21,215 bases of DNA from assembly GCA_937965795.1 (NCBI GenBank), contig CALCMD010000070.1, forward strand, positions 1 to 21,215, read 5' to 3'. The notes below the pieces were generated by a model, which did not search any database, was not told where the DNA came from, and saw only the letters and a list, made by a program, of their open reading frames with translations. Positions 1 through 7,265 of this stretch are shown in pieces. Origin of the DNA: an uncultured Lachnospiraceae bacterium. Lineage in GTDB: Bacteria; Bacillota; Clostridia; Lachnospirales; Lachnospiraceae. The position numbers and the translations under genes were made by a program. Each line of letters begins with the position of its first letter. Position 1 is the first letter of the stretch.

Positions 1-14
1 GGATGATGCTGTAA

Positions 15-116
15 CTCGATTTCGATGTAAGCCAATGCGATGATGGTCCGGTTCTGAAAAATGATTTACTGGAGGTAAAAAGAGAGGTCGAACTGTATGC
101 AGCGTAGAGATGAGGT
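15..116 (+). pseudogene. C-terminal remnant of an unidentified coding sequence
   Basis: An open frame runs from codon 15 to a TAG at 114-116 and ends in a charged, helix-like tail (residues ...EVKREVELYAA). It has no start codon, and a TAA at 12-14 closes the frame upstream. If it was ever coding, the link to its N-terminus is lost by stop or frameshift, or the true gene lay outside the window. Its end overlaps the next small frame (97-189) by 20 bases, the kind of tight overlap seen between genes of one operon. I do not recognise the family. It could also be a chance open frame of 33 codons. Confidence 0.25.
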
Positions 117-189
117 TATTCTCAAAAAAATAATAATGGAAATCAATATTGGCGAAGCAATGATGGATATTACGGGAATAGATGAATGA
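97..189 (+). pseudogene. N-terminal fragment resembling a DUF86/HEPN protein
   Basis: A 30-codon frame starts at ATG 97 and stops at TGA 187-189. It begins MQRRDEVILKKII and continues with a helix rich in Ile, Met and Glu. By recall, this resembles the first helix of DUF86-type HEPN proteins, which normally run to about 100-140 residues with an RX4-6H active site further on. Here nothing after the first helix remains. The stop overlaps the ATG at 186 of the nucleotidyltransferase frame (ATGA), so ribosomes could pass directly from one to the other. The simplest reading is the 5' stub of a deleted HEPN gene fused to the next module; alternatively it is a short leader frame. Family assignment rests on memory of related proteins, not on a search. 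Confidence 0.35.
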
Positions 190-509
190 AATATGCAGAT
201 AGCGAGGGCAGAATGATAAAAGAAACAGGACTGAAAGAAACGGTAATAAAGGAAATCTGTGATGTAGCGCATACTTGTGGAGTAAAACAAGTGATTTTAT
301 TTGGCTCCAGGGCAAGAGGGGATTATAAACGTGCCAGCGATATCGACCTTGCCGTGAGTGGAGGGGATGTTTTGCGCTTTGCTTTGGATGTCGATGAAGA
401 AACATCGACGCCTTTAAAATATGATGTCATAAACCTGGACGGGAATATTCAGGAGGAGCTGCGCAGAGCCATTCAGGAAGAAGGAAGGATTTTGTATGAA
501 GAAATTTGA
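186..509 (+). CDS. mntA: MntA-type nucleotidyltransferase antitoxin
   Basis: This is a minimal nucleotidyltransferase of the Pol-beta superfamily, 107 residues from ATG 186. It has the signature GSX10DXD: Gly40-Ser41, then Asp52-Ile-Asp54, the metal ligands for nucleotidyl transfer. In characterised MntA-HepT systems such a protein transfers AMP to a tyrosine of the HEPN toxin and so silences it. The partner gene follows with a 14-base overlap (496-509), the usual two-gene layout. Start choice is uncertain: ATG 186 overlaps the stop of the preceding fragment, while ATG 213 has an AGGG a few bases upstream and would give a 98-residue protein beginning MIKETGL, closer to the usual family length. 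I keep 186 for coverage but think 213 is at least as likely. No promoter was seen. Confidence 0.85.
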   Translation: MKYADSEGRMIKETGLKETVIKEICDVAHTCGVKQVILFGSRARGDYKRASDIDLAVSGGDVLRFALDVDEETSTPLKYDVINLDGNIQEELRRAIQEEGRILYEEI

Positions 510-873
510 TAATTATGTTTCGAATCTCCGTGTGCTGGAACGTGCCGACCAGGAAATGCTGGGCAATGAGTTTATCATCAGCGGCATTATTGACAAATTT
601 TGTATTCAGTTTGAACTGGGATGGAAGCTTTTAAAGCAACTGCTGACTTATGAAGGGAGCGCGGTATCTGCAACAGGTTCCCCCAGAAGCATTATCAAAG
701 AAGCTTATGCAGTATATCCCTTTTTTGAGGGGGAGCTTTGGCTGAAAATGCTTCGGGAAAGGAACGATATGGCCCATATTTATGATGGAAATGCCGCAAA
801 GGAACTGGTGGGGCGGATTCTTCAAAGTTATATTCCTGAATTTCAGAGGATGGAGAAGGAGTTTACTGCATAA
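496..873 (+). CDS. hepT: HepT-like HEPN toxin (nucleotidyltransferase substrate-binding protein, HI0074 family)
   Basis: This 125-residue all-helical protein is the partner of the nucleotidyltransferase just upstream. It carries the HEPN active-site motif as R89-NDMA-H94-I-Y96, exactly the RX4HXY form found in HepT RNases, where the Arg and His cut RNA and the Tyr is the residue AMPylated by MntA. An N-terminal segment with an FELGWKLLK helix is typical of the HI0074 substrate-binding family. The ATG at 496 lies inside the end of mntA, with the GAAGGAAGG run in mntA serving as ribosome binding site. The pair is therefore probably translationally coupled. Motif and context support an active toxin-antitoxin module; activity itself is inferred. 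Confidence 0.85.
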   Translation: MKKFDNYVSNLRVLERADQEMLGNEFIISGIIDKFCIQFELGWKLLKQLLTYEGSAVSATGSPRSIIKEAYAVYPFFEGELWLKMLRERNDMAHIYDGNAAKELVGRILQSYIPEFQRMEKEFTA

Positions 874-898
874 TATAAAGCTTTTTTGCAACTCCCCC

Positions 899-927
899 TT
901 GCAATCCTTTTTTAACTGTGCTAAGAT
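899..927 (+). promoter_or_regulatory. Promoter of the T-box-aspS-gatCAB operon
   Basis: TTGCAA at 899-904 and TAAGAT at 922-927 are separated by 17 bases, a good vegetative sigma-70/SigA-type match. Transcription would start near 934, immediately before the T-box leader. Confidence 0.65.
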
Positions 928-933
928 ACAGGA

Positions 934-1221
934 CATATAGAAAAGGCGAAGAAGGAGACTCTTGCTTTGAAACTTGACAGGAATATGGCGTCACCGACTG
1001 AGAGCGCTGTTTAAGGGAAGGGGCAGACAGGGAACACTCCGGAGCCGACTGGCTGAAAAATTTTTGCCGTAAAGACGAGAGCGGGGAGAGGGAAAGTAGG
1101 TCAGTACGTGGGCGCGCGTTAAGCGTATGGAGTGGTAAGTGCGAGAGCATTTGCAATGCGGGTGGTACCGCGGATGATGTGATCATATCCGTCCCGGAAT
1201 AGTAAAATATTCCGGGACTTT
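934..1221 (+). promoter_or_regulatory. T-box riboswitch leader of aspS-gatCAB
   Basis: T-box leaders read the charging level of one tRNA and switch between a terminator and an antiterminator. The T-box core is at 1155-1173 (AATGCGGGTGGTACCGCGG), containing the UGGU that pairs with the uncharged tRNA acceptor end. It is followed by a perfect 11-bp terminator stem. Other recognisable pieces are a GAGAGC element near 1001-1006 and an AGTAGG element at about 1106. The stem I specifier is not clear: an AAC (Asn) occurs at 1033-1035 within GGGAACAC, a GAC (Asp) at 1047-1049, and an overlapping GAAAC at 969-973. The variable base after UGG is U, which would have to wobble with G73 of tRNA(Asp) or tRNA(Asn). 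Given the operon, tRNA(Asn) or tRNA(Asp) is the expected ligand. Confidence 0.88.
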
Positions 1222-1225
1222 CTAT
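1191..1225 (+). terminator. T-box-controlled intrinsic terminator
   Basis: A perfect 11-bp stem (1191-1201 with 1208-1218, GTCCCGGAATA and its complement) has a 6-base loop and is followed by TTTCTATAT. Its left arm follows directly on the T-box core, as expected for the competing antiterminator. Confidence 0.88.
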
Positions 1226-1244
1226 ATATCCCGGAATTCATAAG

Positions 1245-1308
1245 AACTGCCGCAAAGGTGCGGAAAAGACATGGAACAATGCTGTGTCTGTACCTTTGCG
1301 GCAGTTTT
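1245..1308 (+). repeat. Long inverted repeat between T-box terminator and aspS
   Basis: AACTGCCGCAAAGGT at 1245-1259 is exactly complementary to 1292-1306. The 32-base loop contains a smaller AGACA/TGTCT pairing, and the right arm runs into TTTT. It lies in the leader RNA downstream of the T-box terminator and about 38 bases before the aspS start. It could be a second attenuator, an RNA stability or processing hairpin, or a remnant of a small repeat element. Confidence 0.75.
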
Positions 1309-1345
1309 GGTTTCAGAAAATTTATGGAAACGGAGGAACATGACA

Positions 1346-3094
1346 ATGAGAAAAAGTATTTACAGAGACGTGACATTTGATAAGCTGAGTGAAGCGGATA
1401 TGGGAAGAGAGATCAGGGTCGCCGGATGGGTGGAAAACATTCGGGACCACGGCGGGATTACCTTCGTGGACCTGCGGGATATGTACGGAGAGCTTCAGGT
1501 CGTGATTCACGACGATGCGCTGATGGAGGGCGTCAGCCGGGAAGCCTGCGTGACGGTAAAGGGAACGCTTAGAAAGCGGGATGAGGAGACTTACAATCCG
1601 AGGATTCCGACGGGAACGATTGAGCTGGCGGCGGAAGATGTAGAAGTTCTGGGGAAGGTGTACCAGCAGGTTCCTTTTGAGGTTATGACTTCGAAGGAAG
1701 TACGGGAGGACGTCAGGCTGAAATACCGCTATCTGGACTTGCGGAACAGCAAAGTAAAGAATAACATCATATTCCGCTCAAAGGTTATCAGTTTTTTGAG
1801 GCAGAAAATGACGGAGCTGGGATTTCTGGAAATTCAGACGCCGATCCTGTGCGCGTCCTCTCCGGAGGGAGCCAGGGATTACATTGTTCCGTCCAGAAAA
1901 TACAAGGGACAGTTTTATGCGCTGCCGCAGGCGCCCCAGCAGTATAAGCAGCTTCTGATGGTGTCGGGCTTTGATAAGTATTTCCAGATTGCCCCCTGCT
2001 TCCGGGATGAGGACGCCCGTGCGGACCGCTCGCCGGGAGAGTTTTACCAGCTTGACTTTGAGATGAGCTTTGCCACGCAGGAGGATGTGTTTGCCGTAGG
2101 CGAGGAGGTGCTGTCGGCGGCTTTTGAAAAATTTGCGCCGGAGGGATATGAGGTGACGAAAGCGCCGTTCCCGGTGATCAGTTACCGGCAGGCGATGCTG
2201 GAGTTTGGCACGGATAAGCCAGATCTCAGGAACCCGCTGCGCATCCTGGATGTGACAGAATTTTTCCAGAGGTGCAGCTTTAAGCCCTTCCATAAAAAGA
2301 CCGTCCGCGCGATTAAGGTACATGCGGAGATGTCGAAGGGCTTCCATGAAAAGCTTCTGAAATTTGCCCAGTCCATCGGCATGGGCGGACTGGGGTATCT
2401 GGAGGTGCTGGGGGATTTGTCCTATAAAGGCCCCATTGATAAATTTATCCCGGAGGAGATGAAAGCCGAGATGAGAGAACTGGCGCATCTGGAAGCCGGG
2501 GATACCATTTTCTTTATTGCGGATAAGGAGAGCAGGGCGAACCTTTATGCGGGACAGATTCGCACAGAGCTTGGGGAAAAACTGGATTTGATTGAGAAAA
2601 AAGCCTACCGTTTCTGCTATGTAAATGATTTCCCCATGTATGAGTATGATGAGGAGACGAAGCAGATTGGATTCACGCACAACCCGTTTTCTATGCCGCA
2701 GGGTGGTTTGGAGGCGCTGAATACGAAAGACCCGCTTGACATTTTGGCGTATCAGTATGATATTGTATGTAACGGAATTGAACTTTCCTCCGGTGCGGTG
2801 CGGAACCATGACATTGACATTATGGTGAAAGCTTTCGAAATCGCAGGATACGACGAAGAGACTTTAAAAGCAAAGTTCGGTGCGCTTTATAATGCGTTTC
2901 AGTTTGGCGCGCCGCCCCATGCGGGAATGGCTCCGGGCATTGACCGTATGATGATGCTGCTGTGCGAGGAAGAAAATATCCGTGAGGTGATCGCATTTCC
3001 TATGAGTGGGAGCGCGCAGGATTTGATGTGCGGCGCGCCGGGATTTGTGACGGAGCAGCAGCTTCGGGAGGTTCATATAAAGGTTCGGGATTAA
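1346..3094 (+). CDS. aspS: Aspartyl-tRNA synthetase, probably non-discriminating
   Basis: Class IIb synthetase that charges tRNA(Asp), and in non-discriminating forms also tRNA(Asn), with aspartate. From ATG 1346 it has 582 residues, close to the bacterial norm. The N-terminal OB fold (about 1-110) binds the anticodon and contains RDHGG with His35. Motif 2 is the FRDEDARADR region, the bacterial GAD insertion sits in the middle, and motif 3 (GAPPHAGMAPGIDR) is near 521-535. GGAGG at 1332-1336 is 9 bases from ATG 1346 but only 3 from ATG 1340, so 1346 is preferred; an upstream in-frame ATG at 1271 lies in the leader hairpin and is unlikely. First gene of the T-box operon with gatC, gatA and gatB, which fits the transamidation route to Asn-tRNA(Asn). 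Confidence 0.96.
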   Translation: MRKSIYRDVTFDKLSEADMGREIRVAGWVENIRDHGGITFVDLRDMYGELQVVIHDDALMEGVSREACVTVKGTLRKRDEETYNPRIPTGTIELAAEDVEVLGKVYQQVPFEVMTSKEVREDVRLKYRYLDLRNSKVKNNIIFRSKVISFLRQKMTELGFLEIQTPILCASSPEGARDYIVPSRKYKGQFYALPQAPQQYKQLLMVSGFDKYFQIAPCFRDEDARADRSPGEFYQLDFEMSFATQEDVFAVGEEVLSAAFEKFAPEGYEVTKAPFPVISYRQAMLEFGTDKPDLRNPLRILDVTEFFQRCSFKPFHKKTVRAIKVHAEMSKGFHEKLLKFAQSIGMGGLGYLEVLGDLSYKGPIDKFIPEEMKAEMRELAHLEAGDTIFFIADKESRANLYAGQIRTELGEKLDLIEKKAYRFCYVNDFPMYEYDEETKQIGFTHNPFSMPQGGLEALNTKDPLDILAYQYDIVCNGIELSSGAVRNHDIDIMVKAFEIAGYDEETLKAKFGALYNAFQFGAPPHAGMAPGIDRMMMLLCEEENIREVIAFPMSGSAQDLMCGAPGFVTEQQLREVHIKVRD

Positions 3095-3109
3095 GAAGGA
3101 GGCAGCGGG

Positions 3110-3403
3110 ATGGCAAATGTTATTTCAGATGAAACGATGGAATATGTAGGGATTCTGGCGAAGCTGGAGCTTTCCGGGGAGGAAAGGGAACAGGCGAAAA
3201 AGGATATGGGCAGGATGCTGGATTATATAGATAAGCTCAATGAACTGGATACCACGGGCGTCGAACCGATGTCCCACGTATTTCCTGTGAACAACGTGTT
3301 CCGGGAGGACGTGGTGGAAAACGGCGACGACAGGGAAAATATGCTGAAAAATGCGCCGGAGCAGAAAGACGGGACTTATGTAGTTCCGATTACAGTGGAA
3401 TAA
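3110..3403 (+). CDS. gatC: Asp/Glu-tRNA amidotransferase subunit C
   Basis: GatC (97 residues) is the small belt subunit that wraps around GatA and stabilises the GatCAB amidotransferase. The length and the LAKLELSGEE start are typical. The ATG at 3110 has a strong AAGGAGG site ahead and begins 15 bases after aspS. The order aspS-gatC-gatA-gatB shows that this enzyme acts with AspRS in Asn-tRNA formation, and it is covered by the same T-box. Confidence 0.95.
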   Translation: MANVISDETMEYVGILAKLELSGEEREQAKKDMGRMLDYIDKLNELDTTGVEPMSHVFPVNNVFREDVVENGDDRENMLKNAPEQKDGTYVVPITVE

Positions 3404-3425
3404 AAGGACACAGGAGGCAGAATAC

Positions 3426-4898
3426 GTGGATATCAGGAATTTGACAGCCCTCGAATTGGGGAAAAAGATAAAAGCAGGAGAGGTTGGCGTTGTGGAGGCT
3501 GCGAAAGCCGCGCTGGAGCAGATTCGGGCGGTGGATGAAACAGTGAACGCTTTTGTGACCGTCGATGAGGCGGGCGCGCTGAAACGGGCGGAGGAAGTAC
3601 AGAAGCAGATTGATGACGGTACTTTGAACGGGCCTTTGGCGGGCGTTCCCACAGCAATTAAAGACAATATGTGTACAAAGGATTTGCTCACCACATGCAG
3701 TTCCAGAATTTTATATAATTTTAAGCCGACCTACACGGCGGAAGCGGTGCGGAATCTGGAAAAGGCGGGTGCGGTGATTCTTGGAAAGACCAATATGGAT
3801 GAGTTCGCTATGGGAAGCACCACTGAGACGTCGGCATTCGGCGTTACCAGAAATCCGTGGAATCCGGCGCATGTGCCGGGAGGCTCTTCGGGCGGCTCCT
3901 GCGCGGCAGTGGCGGCCAATGAGTGCTTTTACGCTCTCGGCTCGGATACGGGCGGTTCGATTCGCCAGCCAAGCTCCTTCTGCGGCGTGACGGGCATCAA
4001 GCCTACCTACGGCACGGTGTCCCGTTATGGGCTGATTGCCTATGGCTCCTCTCTGGATCAGATTGGGCCGGTTGCGAAGGATGTGAGCGATTGTGCGGCG
4101 GTTCTGGAAGCGATTTCTTCTTATGACAGGAAGGACAGCACCTCCCTGAAACGGAAGGACTGTGATTTTACTTCTGCTCTGACGGATGATGTGGAGGGTA
4201 TGAGAATCGGAATTCCAAAGGACTATCTGGGCGAAGGACTGGATGAGGAAGTGAAGGCAGCCGTGCTGGAGGCGGCAAAGGCGCTGGCAGCAAAGGGAGC
4301 AGTTGTGGAGGAGTTCGACCTGCGTCTGGTGGAATATGCGATTCCGGCGTATTATGTGATTGCGGCGGCGGAAGCCAGCTCCAACCTGGCACGGTTTGAC
4401 GGTGTGAAATACGGCTACCGCACAGAAGAGTACGAGGGACTCCACAACATGTACAAAAAATCCCGCTCCGAGGGCTTCGGGGAGGAAGTGAAGCGGCGGA
4501 TTATGCTGGGTTCCTTCGTGTTAAGTTCCGGGTATTATGACGCTTATTACCTGAAAGCCCTGCGGACGAAAGCTCTGATAAAAAAAGCGTTTGACGAAGC
4601 ATTTGAAAAATATGATGTGATTCTGGGGCCCGCGGCTCCGACGACTGCGCCGAGGCTTGGAGAATCCTTAAGCGACCCGCTGAAGATGTATCTGGGAGAT
4701 ATCTATACGATTTCCGTGAATCTGGCAGGGCTGCCGGGCATGACGGTTCCCTGCGGGAAGGACTCGAAGGGGCTTCCGATTGGCTTGCAGCTTATCGGGG
4801 ACTGCTTCCAGGAGAAGAAGATCATCCGCGCAGGCTACAGCTTTGAGTGTACGAGGAAATACGAAGCGCCGGAACTGGCGGAAAGGAGGGGAAGATAA
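3426..4898 (+). CDS. gatA: Asp/Glu-tRNA amidotransferase subunit A
   Basis: GatA is the glutaminase subunit, which releases ammonia from glutamine for transfer to Asp-tRNA(Asn) or Glu-tRNA(Gln). The 490-residue protein is an amidase-signature enzyme with a complete Ser-cisSer-Lys triad: Lys79 (AIKDN), Ser154 (GGSSGGS) and Ser178 (GSDTGGS). These numbers coincide with those of the Staphylococcus aureus enzyme. Translation starts at GTG 3426, with AGGAGG 8 bases upstream. The stop abuts the gatB start with no gap. Confidence 0.96.
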   Translation: MDIRNLTALELGKKIKAGEVGVVEAAKAALEQIRAVDETVNAFVTVDEAGALKRAEEVQKQIDDGTLNGPLAGVPTAIKDNMCTKDLLTTCSSRILYNFKPTYTAEAVRNLEKAGAVILGKTNMDEFAMGSTTETSAFGVTRNPWNPAHVPGGSSGGSCAAVAANECFYALGSDTGGSIRQPSSFCGVTGIKPTYGTVSRYGLIAYGSSLDQIGPVAKDVSDCAAVLEAISSYDRKDSTSLKRKDCDFTSALTDDVEGMRIGIPKDYLGEGLDEEVKAAVLEAAKALAAKGAVVEEFDLRLVEYAIPAYYVIAAAEASSNLARFDGVKYGYRTEEYEGLHNMYKKSRSEGFGEEVKRRIMLGSFVLSSGYYDAYYLKALRTKALIKKAFDEAFEKYDVILGPAAPTTAPRLGESLSDPLKMYLGDIYTISVNLAGLPGMTVPCGKDSKGLPIGLQLIGDCFQEKKIIRAGYSFECTRKYEAPELAERRGR

Positions 4899-6335
4899 AT
4901 GAGGAAACAGTATGAGACAGTCATCGGACTGGAAGTCCATGTCGAACTTGCCACGAAAACGAAAATTTTCTGTTCCTGTTCCACGGCTTTTGGCGGCGCG
5001 CCGAATACCCATACCTGTCCGGTGTGTACCGGGATGCCGGGGTCGCTTCCGGTGCTGAATAAACAGGTGGTGGAGTACGCTCTGGCAGTCGGGCTTGCGG
5101 CAAACTGCCAGATTCACCAGTACTGCAAGTTTGACAGGAAAAATTATTTTTATCCGGACAATCCGCAGAATTACCAGATTTCCCAGCTCTATCTGCCCAT
5201 CTGTCACGATGGCGGAATCGAAATTGAGACGGCGGCGGGGAAAAAGACGGTACGCATCCATGAAATCCATATGGAAGAGGATGCGGGGAAGCTGATTCAC
5301 GATGAATGGGAGGACTGCTCTCTGGTAGATTACAACCGGAGCGGCGTACCGCTGATTGAGATTGTTTCAGAGCCGGATATGCGCAGCGCCGAGGAGGTCA
5401 TCGCCTATCTGGAAAAGCTGCGCATGATGATTCAGTACTTGGGCGCTTCGGACTGTAAGCTCCAGGAAGGCTCTATGCGCGCAGATGTGAACCTTTCGGT
5501 GCGTGAGGCGGGGACAGAAGCCTTTGGAACCCGGACGGAGATGAAGAATCTGAATTCTTTCCGTGCCATCACCCATGCGATTGAGGGCGAGAAAAACCGT
5601 CAGATTGATTTGCTGGAATCCGGGGAACAGGTGGTACAGGAGACCAGGCGGTGGGATGATACGAAAGGCACGTCTTATGCGATGCGCTCGAAAGAGGACG
5701 CCCAGGATTACCGTTATTTTCCTGACCCTGACCTCACTCCGGTGGTAATCAGCGATGAATGGATTCAGGAAATCCGGGACAGGCAGCCGGAGATGCGGGA
5801 GGAAAAACTGGAGCGTTATCAGAAGGAATACGGCATTCCTGCCTATGATGCGGGAATCCTTACCTCCACAAAGCGGATGGCGGATGTGTTTGAGGAGACG
5901 ACAGCGCTCTGTAAGAAGCCGAAAAAGGTGTCGAACTGGCTGATGGTGGAGACGATGCGCCTCTTAAAGGAGCATAGCATAGATGCAGAGAATATCCGGT
6001 TTTCACCCGAAAATCTGGCGAAGCTGATCGGTCTGACCGAGTCCGGAACGATCAATAATACAGTGGCGAAAGAAGTGTTTGAGCTCGTGTTTGACAAGGA
6101 TATCGACCCGGAACAGTATGTGGAAGAAAACGGGCTGAAGATGGTCGGAGACGAGGGGGCGCTGCGCGGCACGATAGAAGAAATCGTGGCGGCGAATCCA
6201 CAGTCTGTGGACGACTACAAAGGCGGAAAACAGAAAGCCATCGGTTTCCTGGTGGGGCAGACCATGAAAGCTATGAAAGGAAAAGCCGACCCAGGGGCGG
6301 TGAATAAGATACTGAAAGAGATTTTAGATAGATAG
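4899..6335 (+). CDS. gatB: Asp/Glu-tRNA amidotransferase subunit B
   Basis: GatB (478 residues) holds the kinase/transamidase site and binds the misacylated tRNA. The N-terminal GLEVHVEL segment and the zinc-type cysteines Cys25-X-Cys27...Cys40-X2-Cys43 are intact. The C-terminal part has the helical and YqeY-like tail domains, ending in a typical GAVNKILKE segment. The ATG follows the gatA stop directly (4896-4898 TAA, 4899 ATG), with a GGAGGGG ribosome site in gatA. It is the last gene of the operon; a hairpin follows. Confidence 0.96.
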   Translation: MRKQYETVIGLEVHVELATKTKIFCSCSTAFGGAPNTHTCPVCTGMPGSLPVLNKQVVEYALAVGLAANCQIHQYCKFDRKNYFYPDNPQNYQISQLYLPICHDGGIEIETAAGKKTVRIHEIHMEEDAGKLIHDEWEDCSLVDYNRSGVPLIEIVSEPDMRSAEEVIAYLEKLRMMIQYLGASDCKLQEGSMRADVNLSVREAGTEAFGTRTEMKNLNSFRAITHAIEGEKNRQIDLLESGEQVVQETRRWDDTKGTSYAMRSKEDAQDYRYFPDPDLTPVVISDEWIQEIRDRQPEMREEKLERYQKEYGIPAYDAGILTSTKRMADVFEETTALCKKPKKVSNWLMVETMRLLKEHSIDAENIRFSPENLAKLIGLTESGTINNTVAKEVFELVFDKDIDPEQYVEENGLKMVGDEGALRGTIEEIVAANPQSVDDYKGGKQKAIGFLVGQTMKAMKGKADPGAVNKILKEILDR

Positions 6336-6340
6336 AAAAG

Positions 6341-6392
6341 GGTAAGAAATGCTGTGAAGAGATTTACGGCATTTCTTACTCTTTCGTACTTT
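6341..6392 (+). terminator. Probable terminator after gatB
   Basis: GTAAGAAATGC at 6342-6352 pairs perfectly with 6369-6379, with a 16-base loop, followed by a broken T tract (TCTTTCGTACTTT). It closes the aspS-gatCAB operon. Confidence 0.6.
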
Positions 6393-6426
6393 ATCGGTCA
6401 TCATCGAAAAAGAAGATTGTTTTCAT

Positions 6427-6446
6427 AAAAACAGCTTACCTGTTTT
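6427..6446 (+). repeat. Inverted repeat upstream of the recombinase gene
   Basis: AAAACAG (6428-6434), 5 bases, then CTGTTTT (6440-6446). A TAAGAT -10-like hexamer sits at 6463-6468, so the right arm would cover its -35 position. This would suit an operator or a recombinase binding site. No strong -35 is visible. Confidence 0.5.
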
Positions 6447-6492
6447 ATTCTGTTATTTGGGATAAGATAATAGATAAAGGAGGCTGACAGTA

Positions 6493-7113
6493 ATGAAAAC
6501 ATACGGTTATATACGGGTTTCAACAAAAGAACAAAATCCGGAAAGACAATTTATCGCGTTGGCGAAATGGAGCGTTCCCAGAGAGAATATCTATATGGAT
6601 CAGATATCAGGGAAAGATTTTGTGCGCCCGCAGTATAAAAAGCTGTTAAGGAAACTGAGGCAGGGAGATGTGCTTGTGATCAAAAGTATTGACAGGCTCG
6701 GACGCAATTATGGTGAGATTCTGGAGCAGTGGAGAAGGCTTACAAAGGAGTTTGGAGTGGACATTCAGGTGATCGATATGCCTTTGCTGAATACAGATAT
6801 TTCGCAGAAGGACCTGACGGGAGCTTTTATTTCGGATCTGGTTTTACAGATACTGGCTTATGTAGCGGAAACGGAGCGTACCTTTATTAAACAGCGTCAG
6901 GCAGAGGGAATTGCAGCGGCAAAAGCAAAAGGAATAAAGTTTGGCTGTCAAAAAGCAGCAGTCCCAAACGAATTTGGTAAGTACTTCGAAATGTGGGAAC
7001 GGGGAGAAATATCCACGAGAAAGGCGGCGGATGCTTTAAAAATGAGCCATTCCACTTTTTACCGCAGATGCTGTGAAAGACTGGAGAAAAAAGGAAATAT
7101 CTGTAACAAATAG
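6493..7113 (+). CDS. Small serine recombinase (resolvase/invertase family)
   Basis: Cuts and rejoins DNA through a serine nucleophile. The 206-residue protein has the catalytic domain at about 1-135, with YIRVST (Arg8, Ser10) and DRLGR (Asp67, Arg68, Arg71), the same numbering as gamma-delta resolvase. A long E-helix follows, and a C-terminal helix-turn-helix lies at about 170-197 (ISTRKAADALKMSHSTFYRR). All catalytic residues are present, so it looks active. The ATG at 6493 has AAGGAGG 8 bases before it. It sits between gatB and secG with an unknown gene behind it. It may be a resolvase or invertase of a former mobile element, or a domesticated recombinase. No transposase or full res site was recognised. 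Confidence 0.92.
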   Translation: MKTYGYIRVSTKEQNPERQFIALAKWSVPRENIYMDQISGKDFVRPQYKKLLRKLRQGDVLVIKSIDRLGRNYGEILEQWRRLTKEFGVDIQVIDMPLLNTDISQKDLTGAFISDLVLQILAYVAETERTFIKQRQAEGIAAAKAKGIKFGCQKAAVPNEFGKYFEMWERGEISTRKAADALKMSHSTFYRRCCERLEKKGNICNK

Positions 7114-7193
7114 TAGACGACGGGATACACTTAAAAAGCCTTCCTTCCATTCTGATTTATGGACATTTTTTCGGCAAAAATATTATAAATCAA

Positions 7194-7223
7194 CTGTTTC
7201 AAAAAGTCTACTTTGTGAAACAG
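7194..7223 (+). repeat. Inverted repeat ahead of the unknown gene
   Basis: CTGTTTCA (7194-7201) and TGAAACAG (7216-7223) are perfect complements 14 bases apart. They share the CTGTTT/AAACAG core with the repeat upstream of the recombinase gene (6428-6446). A second, looser pair, AGTAGAC (7112-7118) and GTCTACT (7206-7212), brackets the spacer. Confidence 0.5.
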
Positions 7224-7265
7224 ACGACTGGATGCCGTGAAAATGAACAGCAGGAGGAAAACGCG

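Noticed and set aside
874..915. Possible terminator after the HEPN gene
   Set aside because: Only a 4-5 base GCAA/TTGC pairing precedes the T run, and the second arm is the -35 of the T-box promoter; too weak to call.
1271..1345. Upstream extension of aspS from ATG 1271
   Set aside because: The extra residues come from the loop and arm of the leader hairpin and do not look like AspRS; the GGAGG at 1332-1336 points to the start at 1346.
1778..2809. 343-codon open frame on the minus strand inside aspS
   Set aside because: It is antisense to a clearly conserved synthetase gene, has low-complexity Arg/Leu/His-rich composition and no ribosome site; a shadow of the high-quality plus-strand frame.
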